DNA from: Aquicoccus sp. G2-2
Lineage (GTDB): Bacteria > Pseudomonadota > Alphaproteobacteria > Rhodobacterales > Rhodobacteraceae
DNA: 64,000 nucleotides
Assembly: GCF_034555965.1 (NCBI RefSeq)
Contig: NZ_JAYDCK010000003.1
Coordinates: forward strand, 186,001 to 250,000
Direction of reading: 5' to 3'
Below, one piece after another: positions 43,959 through 52,650 of this stretch (within the stretch, counting starts at the first letter, position 1; every line of letters begins with the position of its first letter). The position numbers and the translations under genes were made by a program. The notes below the pieces were generated by a model that was not told the DNA's origin, ran no database searches, and saw only the letters and a program-made list of their open reading frames with translations.

Positions 43959-46028
43959 ATGCGTGACCCGCGTTACGACATTCTTTTCGAGCCGATGCAG
44001 ATTGGCCCGGTCACCGCCAAGAACCGCTTTTATCAGGTGCCCCATTGTAACGGCGGCGGCTACCGCGACCCGTCGGCAGCCGCCGAGATGCGCGGCGTCA
44101 AGGCGCAGGGCGGTTGGGGCGTGATCTTCACCGAGCAATGCGAGATGCACCACACTTCCGAAATCACGCCGTTTATTGAATTGCGGCTGTGGGAGGACAA
44201 GGACATCCCACAATTGCGGCGGATGTCGGAGAAGATGAAAGAGCATGGCGCGCTGGCCGGTATCCAGCTGGCCTATTCAGGCATCAACGGGCCGAACCTT
44301 TATACCAAGGAAGTGCCGTTGGCCCCCTCGGCCCTGCCAATCCGCACCTTCACCAACGACCCGGTTCAGGCCCGCGCGCTTTCAAAGAGCGAGATCAAAG
44401 ACTTGCGGCGCTGGTTCGTTAACGCCGCCAAACGCTCCAAGGAGGCGGGGTTCGACCTGATCTGCCTTTACGGGGCGCATGGCTTCGGCATTTTTCAACA
44501 CTTCCTCAGCCGCGCCACCAACCAGCGCGGCGACGAATATGGCGGCAGCCTCGAAAACCGCGCACGCTTCGTGAACGAGGTGGTGGCCGACATGCGCGAT
44601 GCGGTGGGCGACAGCATCGGCATCACCCTGCGCGTCAGCCTTGATGAGACCATCGGTGATTTGGGCTTTTCCAACGCCGAGCTGCGCGATTTCATCGAAA
44701 TGAACAAGGATTTGCCCGACCTGTGGGACTTGGCGCAGGGCACATGGGAAGATTGCTCCGGCCCCTCGCGCTTCAAGGAGGAGGCGGCGCAGGAGCAGCT
44801 GGTGCGCGGCATCCACGAACTGACCGACAAACCCATTGTCGGCGTGGGGCGCTTCACCTCGCCGGACGTGATGGCCAAGATGGTCAAGTCCGGCACGCTG
44901 GATTTCATCGGTTGTGCGCGCCCGTCTATTGCCGACCCGTTCCTGCCCAAGAAGATCGAGGAAGGCCGGATCGAGGACATCCGCGAATGCATCGGCTGCA
45001 ACATCTGCATCACCGGCGACATGACGATGAGCATCAGCCGCTGCACCCAGAACCCGACCTTCATGGAGGAATGGCGCAAAGGCTGGCACCCCGAACAGAT
45101 GAATGCCAAGGGCGATAGCGAAAACGTGCTGATCGTCGGCTCCGGCCCGGCCGGGCTTGAGGCCGCTTGGGCGCTGTGCCGTCGCGGCTATGACGTGGCG
45201 GTGGCCGAGGCGCGCGACGTGATCGGTGGCCGGGTAACGCGCGAGCGCGCGCTGCCCGGACTAAGCGCATGGGGCCGGGTTGTGGATTACCGCGATTATC
45301 AGCTTTCGCAGCGCGCCAACGTGGAAATCTACCGCGAAAGCCCGCTCACCGCCGAGGAAGTCATGGAATTCGGCTTCGAGAACGTGGCGATTGCCACCGG
45401 CGCCACTTGGCGGCGCGACGGTGTCGCCCGTCAGCATGTCGTGCCAATGCCGATTGCCGAGGGCGCGAAGGTGTTCACCCCCGACGATCTGATGGATGGC
45501 ACGATCCCCGGCGGCAAGGTGGTGATTTACGACGACGACCACTACTACATGGCCGGTGTGCTGGCCGAATTGCTGGCCAAGCAGGGTGCGAAGGTGACGC
45601 TGATTACCCCGTCGGCCTATGTATCGGACTGGACCAACAACACGCTGGAGCAGGCCTCCATCCATGCACGTCTTGACGAGATGGGTGTGGAGATCGTGCT
45701 GAACCGCGGCGTGACAGAGGTTGGCGCCGATCACGTGGTGTCAAACTGCGTCTACACCGGCAAGACCCGCACCTATGAGGCCGACGCGGTGGTGATGGTG
45801 ACCTCGCGCAGCGGCACCGACCAGCTCTACCAAGACCTCCTGACGCGACAGAGCGACTGGGCGGATGCCGGGATACGGTCGGTCAAGCTCTTCGGCGATG
45901 CGGAGGCCGCCGGGCCGATTGCCTGGGCCACCTATGCCGGTCACCGCTATGCTCGCGAGCTGGACGGCGAGGACATCGGCGATGCGCTCCCGTTCCGCCG
46001 CGAGATCACCGAACTGGCGGCGCAATGA
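43959..46028 (+). CDS. Trimethylamine/histamine dehydrogenase-family iron-sulfur flavoprotein
   Basis: A 689-residue enzyme with the trimethylamine dehydrogenase layout: an old-yellow-enzyme barrel, a [4Fe-4S] segment and a C-terminal nucleotide-binding module (VLIVGSGPAGLEAAWAL). Cys30 in FYQVPHC is the site of the covalent 6-S-cysteinyl FMN bond. Cluster cysteines are 344, 347, 350 and 362. Tyr171 and His174 match the catalytic pair. The substrate bowl of trimethylamine dehydrogenase (Tyr60, Trp264, Trp355) reads Gln60, Trp263, Asp354 here. From memory, Gln, Trp and Asp are exactly the replacements in Nocardioides histamine dehydrogenase, where the Asp holds a primary amine. Histamine, agmatine or putrescine are better substrate guesses than trimethylamine. 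Its stop overlaps the next gene (ATGA). Confidence 0.88.
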   Translation: MRDPRYDILFEPMQIGPVTAKNRFYQVPHCNGGGYRDPSAAAEMRGVKAQGGWGVIFTEQCEMHHTSEITPFIELRLWEDKDIPQLRRMSEKMKEHGALAGIQLAYSGINGPNLYTKEVPLAPSALPIRTFTNDPVQARALSKSEIKDLRRWFVNAAKRSKEAGFDLICLYGAHGFGIFQHFLSRATNQRGDEYGGSLENRARFVNEVVADMRDAVGDSIGITLRVSLDETIGDLGFSNAELRDFIEMNKDLPDLWDLAQGTWEDCSGPSRFKEEAAQEQLVRGIHELTDKPIVGVGRFTSPDVMAKMVKSGTLDFIGCARPSIADPFLPKKIEEGRIEDIRECIGCNICITGDMTMSISRCTQNPTFMEEWRKGWHPEQMNAKGDSENVLIVGSGPAGLEAAWALCRRGYDVAVAEARDVIGGRVTRERALPGLSAWGRVVDYRDYQLSQRANVEIYRESPLTAEEVMEFGFENVAIATGATWRRDGVARQHVVPMPIAEGAKVFTPDDLMDGTIPGGKVVIYDDDHYYMAGVLAELLAKQGAKVTLITPSAYVSDWTNNTLEQASIHARLDEMGVEIVLNRGVTEVGADHVVSNCVYTGKTRTYEADAVVMVTSRSGTDQLYQDLLTRQSDWADAGIRSVKLFGDAEAAGPIAWATYAGHRYARELDGEDIGDALPFRREITELAAQ

Positions 46029-47191
46029 GCGGCGAAGGCCCACAGGCCCGCACACTCGAGATCCTCGAGCGGCTGGTCGCATTTCCCACGGTCAGCGCGT
46101 CATCAAACCTCGCGCTGATCGACTATGCCGAACAGCTGCTGGTAAAGGCGGGTTTCGAAACCCAAAGGCTGCCGGACCCCGACCTGCCCAAAAGCGGGTT
46201 GATGGCCCGGATCGGCGGCGAGGGGCCGGGCGGCGTGATGCTCTCGGCACACAGCGACGTGGTGCCGGTGGAGGGTCAGGACTGGACCCGGCCGCCGTTT
46301 GAATTGACGCGCGAGAGCGGCAGGCTCTACGGGCGCGGCACCACCGACATGAAGGGCTACTTGGCGGCCATGCTATCGGCGGCGGAAAGGGCTGGCGCAG
46401 AGCCGCCCACGCAGCCCCTGATGCTGGCGATCTCTTACGACGAGGAAGTGGGTTGTCAGGGTATCCGCAAGATGTTGCCCGGCATCGAAAGCCTTGGCTG
46501 GCACCCCGATTTATGCATCGTTGGCGAACCGACCTCGATGCGCCCGGCCATCGGCCACAAGGGCAAAGCGGCTTTTCGCGCTACCTGCCACGGGACAGCA
46601 GGTCATTCTGCACTTGCGCCGGATTTCGTAAACGCGTTGCACCTGGCCGGCGAGCTGCTGACCACGCTGCGCCGGTTACAGGACGATTACGCCAAATCCA
46701 ATATCCGCGATGCCGCCTATGCCATCCCCTATTCCACGGTTCACGTAGGCCGCATGCAAGGCGGCACCGCGCTCAACATCGTGCCTGATCGCGCCGAGCT
46801 GGAGTTCGAGTTGCGCCACCTTGCCGCCGACAGTCTCGGGGCGTTTGAAGCGCGCCTAAGCGATGAGACAAATGCGCTGGCAAGGCAATGGCACGACGTT
46901 GCCGCGCAAGCCGGAATCGAGCTTGCCCGCACCAACACCTATCCGGGGCTGGACGTGGCTGCCGACGCACCCGAGGTCGCGCGGGTGGCGGCGCTTTGCG
47001 GATCGGATGAAACGATCAAGGTCGCGTTCGGCACTGAGGCCGGGGTCTTTGCCGGGATGGGCATCCCCACCGTGGTCTGCGGTCCGGGTGACATGGCGGG
47101 GCAGGGGCACAAAGCCGACGAATACCTTGAAACGGACCAGCTCGCGGCGTGTGACCGGATGATGATGCGGGTCTTGGCCGGTCTGCGCTGA
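46025..47191 (+). CDS. ArgE/M20-family deacylase (acetylornithine deacetylase-like)
   Basis: A 388-residue zinc hydrolase of peptidase family M20. Metal ligands and catalytic residues are visible in LSAHSDVVPVEGQDW, GRGTTDMKGYLAAML and SYDEEVGCQG, followed by the dimerisation domain and the C-terminal AGQGHKADEYL-like ligand stretch (MAGQGHKADEYLET). It resembles ArgE, but its place as last gene of the amine operon suggests a catabolic N-acyl amino acid substrate; in a histamine route N-formyl-aspartate would fit. It is coupled to the dehydrogenase by ATGA and converges with the lysR gene 6 bases away. Confidence 0.87.
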   Translation: MSGEGPQARTLEILERLVAFPTVSASSNLALIDYAEQLLVKAGFETQRLPDPDLPKSGLMARIGGEGPGGVMLSAHSDVVPVEGQDWTRPPFELTRESGRLYGRGTTDMKGYLAAMLSAAERAGAEPPTQPLMLAISYDEEVGCQGIRKMLPGIESLGWHPDLCIVGEPTSMRPAIGHKGKAAFRATCHGTAGHSALAPDFVNALHLAGELLTTLRRLQDDYAKSNIRDAAYAIPYSTVHVGRMQGGTALNIVPDRAELEFELRHLAADSLGAFEARLSDETNALARQWHDVAAQAGIELARTNTYPGLDVAADAPEVARVAALCGSDETIKVAFGTEAGVFAGMGIPTVVCGPGDMAGQGHKADEYLETDQLAACDRMMMRVLAGLR

Positions 47192-47197
47192 GCCAGC

Positions 47198-48127
47198 TCA
47201 ACCGGCGCCGAGAAGGTGTTCACGTTGGGCGGAAATCCAGTCTTCCGCATGGCTCAGGAACGCCTTGTGCAAAAGTGGCTTGTCGGTCCCAGCAATAGAC
47301 AGAACGCCAAGTTTCATCGGCCGTTGGCCACCGGTTAGCGGAATGAACCGCATCGGCTTGCCGTCAGGGGCAAGGTCGTTCATCGGGCGGACGTTGACGA
47401 TGGAATAACCAAATCCGTTCGCCACCAGCCCACGCATTACCGCCATGTCTCGGGTGCGTTCGGCAATGTTCACTCGCAGGCCCGCGCGGGTGAAGAACGA
47501 CAGGAAATAATCGGTGCTGTGCGGCAGATCAAGAAGCACCATCGGATGCGGTGCAAGTTCCTCGATCGAGACTGCCGGAAAATGCGCCAACGGATGTGTT
47601 TCGCTCATCGCCACCACTGGCGGCAGCGCCAACATCGGATGGAAGCTCAGGTCGCGGGGCAGATCAAGATCATAAGTCAGCGCCAAGTCGATCTTGGCTT
47701 GCCGCAACAGCCCGAACAGCTCGGATTGGTCGGCTTCTATCTGCCGGATGCGCACATCGCTGTATTGCTCTGTAAAGCTGCGCCGCAACCCCGGCAGTAC
47801 GATCTGCGCGAACGTACTCAGACAGCCGATAGACAGAGGCCCGCGCACCGACCCCGTGAGCGAGGCCGCCAGATCACCGAGGCCAGCGGCCTGCCGCAGC
47901 ACCATTTGCGCATGATCAAGCAGGGTATGCCCGGCGGGCGTTGGTGTCAGGCCTTGAGCGTGATGTCGCACGAAGAGCTTGACACCAAGTTCATCCTCGA
48001 GCTGCGACACCCCGGCGGATATCGAAGGCGACGAAACATTCACCTGTTGGGATGCGGCCGCAATACTGCCGGTTTCGCCCACGGCAACAAGATATTCGAG
48101 CTGACGCAACGTGTATCGGAGTGGCAT
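47198..48127 (-). CDS. LysR-family transcriptional regulator
   Basis: A 309-residue LysR-type regulator. The N-terminal winged helix reads LRQLEYLVAVGETGSIAAASQQVNVSSPSISAGVSQLE in outline (GSIAAASQQVNVSSPSIS), and the C-terminal part is a periplasmic-binding-like effector domain (IGCLSTFAQIVLPGL). I use the ATG at 48127, as residues upstream of MPLRYTLRQLEY are not family-like. It lies between the two catabolic operons: convergent with the first, divergent from the second. A T-N11-A palindrome is found before each operon, so it probably activates both in response to the amine or an intermediate. Confidence 0.9.
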   Translation of the reverse strand: MPLRYTLRQLEYLVAVGETGSIAAASQQVNVSSPSISAGVSQLEDELGVKLFVRHHAQGLTPTPAGHTLLDHAQMVLRQAAGLGDLAASLTGSVRGPLSIGCLSTFAQIVLPGLRRSFTEQYSDVRIRQIEADQSELFGLLRQAKIDLALTYDLDLPRDLSFHPMLALPPVVAMSETHPLAHFPAVSIEELAPHPMVLLDLPHSTDYFLSFFTRAGLRVNIAERTRDMAVMRGLVANGFGYSIVNVRPMNDLAPDGKPMRFIPLTGGQRPMKLGVLSIAGTDKPLLHKAFLSHAEDWISAQREHLLGAG

Positions 48128-48711
48128 TGATCTGTCCTGTCCTGGCTCTTTGTTCCGCAACCGGCGGAGACGTGCGCGCAATGGCGAGCGTTGCGTCGAT
48201 CACGACGCCAGAACATAACGGCGAATGCCATGTCACGGCAAGTTCTGAGCTATCTTGTCGAAATCCCCCAACGATTGCCGACGTTACGGAGTGCGCGGCG
48301 CAAACCAATTGCCATAACCTTCGCCATCGGGCAAGCCGCACCTTCCACCCGCAACCTGATACTCAAGCGCGGCAGCGTTCCGCGTCAGAACCAGTGGCCC
48401 GTTCCAATTGAAATGCTGGCGGACGGATGCAAGCTGCACATGCGGCGTTCAAGCTGTTGTATTTCTTAAGCTAACCAGCCGTTTCCGGGCTTCGAATGCG
48501 GCCGCATTTGGGGGTGGCGATAATGGCCCGCCGCAGAGCGCGCGGGTCGGATCACGCCGCACAAACAACCCGCGCGAACATGTTTAGGATCAGCCTAATC
48601 AACGGTTCCGGAACTACTCATTGACCAGCACGGCTACCCCAGAGTTTATTCGCTCCAATCGCCGCCGCCGGAAAATATCACAGCCCATCCGGTCAGCATG
48701 AGGATAGCCAG
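48128..48711. other. 584-base divergent regulatory region
   Basis: This lies between lysR and the ABC importer operon. No coding frame is convincing. It holds the LysR-type palindrome at 48584-48598, 113 bases before the importer start codon and 456 bases from lysR. No palindrome of that type was seen close to lysR itself. Confidence 0.6.
48584..48598. promoter_or_regulatory. LysR-type operator upstream of the ABC importer operon
   Basis: TTAGGATCAGCCTAA has the same five-base arms as the site at 39891 and shares the flanking T before and YCAAYG after. It contains a T-N11-A core. It ends 113 bases before the ATPase start codon, almost the same distance as the other copy from its gene. Confidence 0.65.
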
Positions 48712-49785
48712 ATGAGCCACCAGCACGCCGTCGAGGTAATCGACGTTTCCAAGAGCTTCAAGACGTTTCAGGCGCTGCGCTCGGTCCGGTTCGACATCCG
48801 GGAGAACGAGTTCTTCACCATGCTCGGCCCGTCGGGTTGCGGCAAGACAACACTGCTAAGGATGATGGCCGGATTCGAGACGCCAGACACCGGCTCCATC
48901 CGTCTGCACGGTCAGGACATCATCGACATGCCGCCCCATAAGCGCCGGGTCAACACGGTGTTCCAAAGCTACGCGCTGTTTCCGCATATGACGCTGGAAC
49001 AGAATGTAGGCTTTGGTCTTGAGAATCTGGGTTGGGACAAAGCACGTACCCGGGCGCGAGTCGGTGAGATGCTGGAGCGCGTCCATATGGAGCAATTCGC
49101 TCAGCGTAAGCCTGCGCAGCTTTCTGGCGGGCAGCGGCAACGTGTGGCGTTGGCGCGCGCTTTGGCACCAGAGCCGAAAGTGCTGTTGCTTGATGAGCCT
49201 CTCTCCGCGCTCGATCTGAAATTGCGGCAGGCAATGCGCGACGAGCTGCGCACCTTGCAGCGCGATACGGGCATCACCTTCGTCTTCGTCACCCACGATC
49301 AGGAAGAGGCGCTCGACATGTCCGACCGCATCGCGGTGCTGGGCAGCGGAGAGGTGCAGCAGGTCGGCTCACCGTCCGAAATCTACGAGGAGCCAGTCAA
49401 TCGCTTTGTCGCCGACTTTGTTGGAGAGACCAACTTTTTCGATGTCGATGTGCTGGAGACGGCAGATCAAGGGGCCAAAGTGCGCACGCCCTTCGGGCAG
49501 ATCATCACCATTCCCGCGCCAGCCAATGTCGCGAAGGGCCGCGCCACGCTTTCGATCCGGCCCGAAAAGCTAAACCTGGGCGATCAGGCGCAAGGTGTCG
49601 ATTTTCCCGCCGAGGTAATCCACACACATTATCTGGGCGGTTACACCCATTACGTCCTGTTGGCCGGGGGGATCGAGATTCGCGCCTCGCGGCGCAATGC
49701 CTCGCGCGACGGCGACGCCATCGCGGTGGGCAGTTCTGTGCAGGTGGGTTTCGTCGAAAAATCGGCACGGGTTCTGGCTTCGTGA
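48712..49785 (+). CDS. Polyamine-type ABC importer ATPase (second system)
   Basis: A 357-residue ATPase of the PotA type. Walker A is GPSGCGKTT, the signature LSGGQRQRVALARAL, Walker B VLLLDEPLSALDLKLR, and the switch histidine lies in VTHDQEEA. A TOBE domain with LSIRPEKLNLG closes the protein. Ribosome site AGGATAG-type precedes the ATG. Its stop overlaps the first permease gene (ATGA at 49782). This importer lies beside amine catabolic genes and shares their operator, so it probably brings in the amine substrate. Confidence 0.92.
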   Translation: MSHQHAVEVIDVSKSFKTFQALRSVRFDIRENEFFTMLGPSGCGKTTLLRMMAGFETPDTGSIRLHGQDIIDMPPHKRRVNTVFQSYALFPHMTLEQNVGFGLENLGWDKARTRARVGEMLERVHMEQFAQRKPAQLSGGQRQRVALARALAPEPKVLLLDEPLSALDLKLRQAMRDELRTLQRDTGITFVFVTHDQEEALDMSDRIAVLGSGEVQQVGSPSEIYEEPVNRFVADFVGETNFFDVDVLETADQGAKVRTPFGQIITIPAPANVAKGRATLSIRPEKLNLGDQAQGVDFPAEVIHTHYLGGYTHYVLLAGGIEIRASRRNASRDGDAIAVGSSVQVGFVEKSARVLAS

Positions 49786-50734
49786 GTGAGCCTGCACATC
49801 ATACGCCTGCGGGCGGTGCGCGTAGTGTGCCCGCCGCGGCCGTGACCGGCTCGCGTCGTCGTCACTCGCTCGGCTTGGCTTATCTCGGGCTTCTGCCGTC
49901 CTGGCTGCTGATGAGCTTCGCCCTGTTAATTCCGATCCTGATTGTGGCGGGGGTCTCTGTTTCGACCCGTGGCGCGTATGGCGGCTTTGAGTGGAGCTTT
50001 GATCTGTCGGGTTACCGGCAAATCCTGTTCAACGAAGGATGGACCGGGGAGATGGAGTTTACCCCGCAATATCTCATCATAATCCTGCGAACACTGATCC
50101 TCGCGGCGGTAACAACGCTCCTGTGCATGATGCTGGCCCTGCCGGTCGCCTACTACATCGCGCAGCAGCCAACCCATCGAAAGGCGCTACTGGTCTATCT
50201 TGTCACGCTGCCGTTCTGGATGTCGATGATCCTGCGGATCTATGCCTGGATGATCATTCTGGGCCGCGATGGCCCGGTGCCGCGCTTTCTGGAGTTCTTC
50301 GGCGCGCCCTCGGGCCTCAGCTTGATGTATAACGATGGCGCGACGCTGGCGGCGATGGTCTACACCTACATTCCGCTGATGGTGTTGCCCGTCTTTGCCT
50401 CGATCGAAAAACTCGATGGCACGCTGATTGAGGCCGCTCACGATCTTTATGGCAACCGCTGGGTGGCGCTGCGCCGGGTGATCCTGCCGCTGACGGCACC
50501 CGGAATCATCTCGGGCGCGATTCTGGTGTTTGTGCCAGCGCTGGGTGCAGTGCTGGAGCCGATCCTTATGGGCGGCGGCAAACAGATGATGATGGGGTCG
50601 CTGATCCAGCTGCAATTCGGGGTGGCCGCAACTGGCCCTTCGGGTCGGCCATCGCGATAACGCTGTTGGTTTTTGTCATGATCGTCCTGATTGCTCTGGC
50701 GCTCCGGGCCGCCCGCAAGGAGGAAACGGCATGA
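49782..50734 (+). CDS. Polyamine-type ABC importer permease 1 (frameshifted near 3' end)
   Basis: PotB-type permease. The frame from 49782 gives normal sequence, with EAA loop EAAHDLYGNRWVALRRVILPLTAPGIISG, as far as LQLQFGVA-like LIQLQFGVA, then changes to a short alien tail and stops at 50660. Adding one C at 50626-50627 gives RNWPFGSAIAITLLVFVMIV, the missing last helix, and a TGA at 50732-50734 that overlaps the next ATG (ATGA). The corrected protein has about 317 residues. As for other genes here, one base was probably lost from the sequence; if real, the permease would lack its last helix. Confidence 0.85.
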
Positions 50735-51534
50735 GCACCCGCCATGACGTCAAGCGCTACCCCGGTCTGGGCCTGATAAGCGCGGTCTTCTTCGTTTATC
50801 TTTACGCGCCGCTGGTGGTGGTGGTGATCTATTCATTCAACGCCAACCGCATCACCGGCGTCTGGACCGAATTTTCGGTCAAGTGGTATGGTTCGGCGCT
50901 CAATAACAAGGCGCTGATGCAGGCGCTGGAAACCTCGCTCACCGTCGCCGCAGTGGCCACCGTGGTGGCAACCACGATCGCACTATTGGCCGCGCTGGTG
51001 ATCATCCGGGGCAAGCACGTGCGTTTCCGCCGCCTGTCAGAGACAGTGGTCAACCTGCCGCTGTTGTTGCCCGAGATCGTGCTGGCGGTGGCCACGCTGA
51101 TCTTGTTCTCGCAGATCGGGCTACAGAACGGACTGCTAAAGCTGATCATTGCCCATTCGGCATTCTGCACCCCCTTTGCCTTCCTGCCGATCCGGGCGCG
51201 GTTGCAGGGGATGTCGCTGGATTTCGAAGAGGCCGCGAGCGACCTCTACGCACCGCGCTGGACGGTATTTCGCCGGGTGACATTACCGCTGATCTTTCCG
51301 GGATTGTTCTCGGGGGCGATGCTGGCCTTCCTGATTTCGATGGACGATTTCATCACGTCGAACATGCTCGCCTCAGGCGGCTCAACGACACTCCCGGTCT
51401 ACATCTTCTCATTGATCCGGGCCGGCACTTCGCCCGAGCTGAACGCAATCGCGACCATGCTTATCGTCGCTTCGCTTGGGCTGGCCACCGTTGCACTAAG
51501 CGTGGCTGCGCGCGGCACTCAAGAAGACCTTTGA
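50731..51534 (+). CDS. Polyamine-type ABC importer permease 2
   Basis: A 267-residue PotC-type permease with six hydrophobic segments and EAA loop EEAASDLYAPRWTVFRRVTLPLIFPGLFSG. It is of normal length, in contrast to the second permease of the other polyamine-type system in this window, and lacks the repeat tail. It is coupled to the first permease through ATGA and precedes the binding-protein gene by 49 bases. Confidence 0.92.
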   Translation: MSTRHDVKRYPGLGLISAVFFVYLYAPLVVVVIYSFNANRITGVWTEFSVKWYGSALNNKALMQALETSLTVAAVATVVATTIALLAALVIIRGKHVRFRRLSETVVNLPLLLPEIVLAVATLILFSQIGLQNGLLKLIIAHSAFCTPFAFLPIRARLQGMSLDFEEAASDLYAPRWTVFRRVTLPLIFPGLFSGAMLAFLISMDDFITSNMLASGGSTTLPVYIFSLIRAGTSPELNAIATMLIVASLGLATVALSVAARGTQEDL

Positions 51535-51583
51535 AACTATCGAACCTAAGCAAGACCCACTCAAACCAAACAGGAGAGGAAAC

Positions 51584-52600
51584 ATGAAGAAACTGCTCAC
51601 AGGAACTGCATTCGTGATTTGCTTGGCATCCCCGGCACTGGCCGAAGGAAGCCTGAATATCTACGCATGGTCGGAATCGATCGAACCCCAGCTGATCGAG
51701 AAATTCGCCAAGGAATACGATGTCGACGTCAATGTTGACGGCTATACCTCGAATGAGGATTTGCTGACCAAGCTACAGGCCGGTTCTTCGGGATATGACG
51801 TGGCGCTGCCGTCGCAGCATTTCCTGCGGATCATGATCGACGAGGGCCTGATTCAGAACTACGGCGCCAACAAGCTGAAGGCCTATGAGAACATTCAGGA
51901 GCGTTGGCGCAACCAATGGTGGGACGAGACTCAGGAGTATTCCATTCCCAACTCCTACGGCACCGCCGGTTTCGTGGTAAACACCAAGGAATATGACGGG
52001 CCGACTGACAGCCTGAAATATTTCTTCGAGCCGAATGACGCGTTGAAGGGCAGGATCGCACTGCTCTCTTACCCCGACGAGATTGTAAGCACGGCGCAAC
52101 TCTACCTTGGGGTGCCGTTCTGCACCGAGGACGCCACCGAAATGAAGAAAGTGCTCGACCTGCTGATGGCGCAGAAGCCCGCAGTCGCCGCCTATTCCTC
52201 CGACAACATCGAGGGCCGTCTCGGCTCGGGCGAGGTTGCCACGCATTTCTGGTGGGATGGCGAGACAGTCCGCGCCATTGGCACCGGTGCCCCGCTGGAA
52301 TACGCGATGCCCAAGGAAGGGCTGGTCGGCTGGATCGACAGCTGGGTGATCCCCAAGGGCGCGCCGAACTATGACAACGCCATCAAGTTCATCGAGTTCA
52401 TGTCAGAGCCCGAGAATGCGACCGCTGAAATGAACTATTATGCTCATTCCTCGCCGCTCAAGGTGATTGAAGCAGACAAGAAATATACCAAGGAGAACGC
52501 GCCAGCACTCTACCCGACAGTGCCGGTAGAGATGGCGCGCACTTGCAGCCCCAAAGCGCAGGATCTGGTAAACAAAGTCTGGACCCAGCTTCTGCAATAA
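51584..52600 (+). CDS. Polyamine-type ABC importer substrate-binding protein (second system)
   Basis: Periplasmic PotD/PotF-like protein of 338 residues with a Sec signal (MKKLLTGTAFVICLASPALAE). The mature protein begins SLNIYAWSESIEPQLIEKF, and VDGYTSNEDLLTKLQAGSSGYDV follows in outline. It contains several acidic and aromatic residues at positions that in PotD bind amino groups (the WWDGETVRAIG stretch). The gene follows the permeases, unlike the first system where the binding protein comes first. With its neighbours it probably imports the amine degraded by this regulon. Good ribosome site GGAGAGGA. Confidence 0.9.
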   Translation: MKKLLTGTAFVICLASPALAEGSLNIYAWSESIEPQLIEKFAKEYDVDVNVDGYTSNEDLLTKLQAGSSGYDVALPSQHFLRIMIDEGLIQNYGANKLKAYENIQERWRNQWWDETQEYSIPNSYGTAGFVVNTKEYDGPTDSLKYFFEPNDALKGRIALLSYPDEIVSTAQLYLGVPFCTEDATEMKKVLDLLMAQKPAVAAYSSDNIEGRLGSGEVATHFWWDGETVRAIGTGAPLEYAMPKEGLVGWIDSWVIPKGAPNYDNAIKFIEFMSEPENATAEMNYYAHSSPLKVIEADKKYTKENAPALYPTVPVEMARTCSPKAQDLVNKVWTQLLQ

Positions 52601-52650
52601 AACCACGCGCAGGGGCCGCATGGCCCCTGCCACACTCAGGGAAGGGACTC

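Noticed and set aside
43959..46028. Assignment as trimethylamine dehydrogenase
   Set aside because: Two of the three aromatic residues that cage the trimethylammonium group are replaced by Gln and Asp.
46025..47191. Assignment as biosynthetic ArgE
   Set aside because: It is the coupled last gene of a catabolic operon with no arginine genes; only the M20 family is secure.
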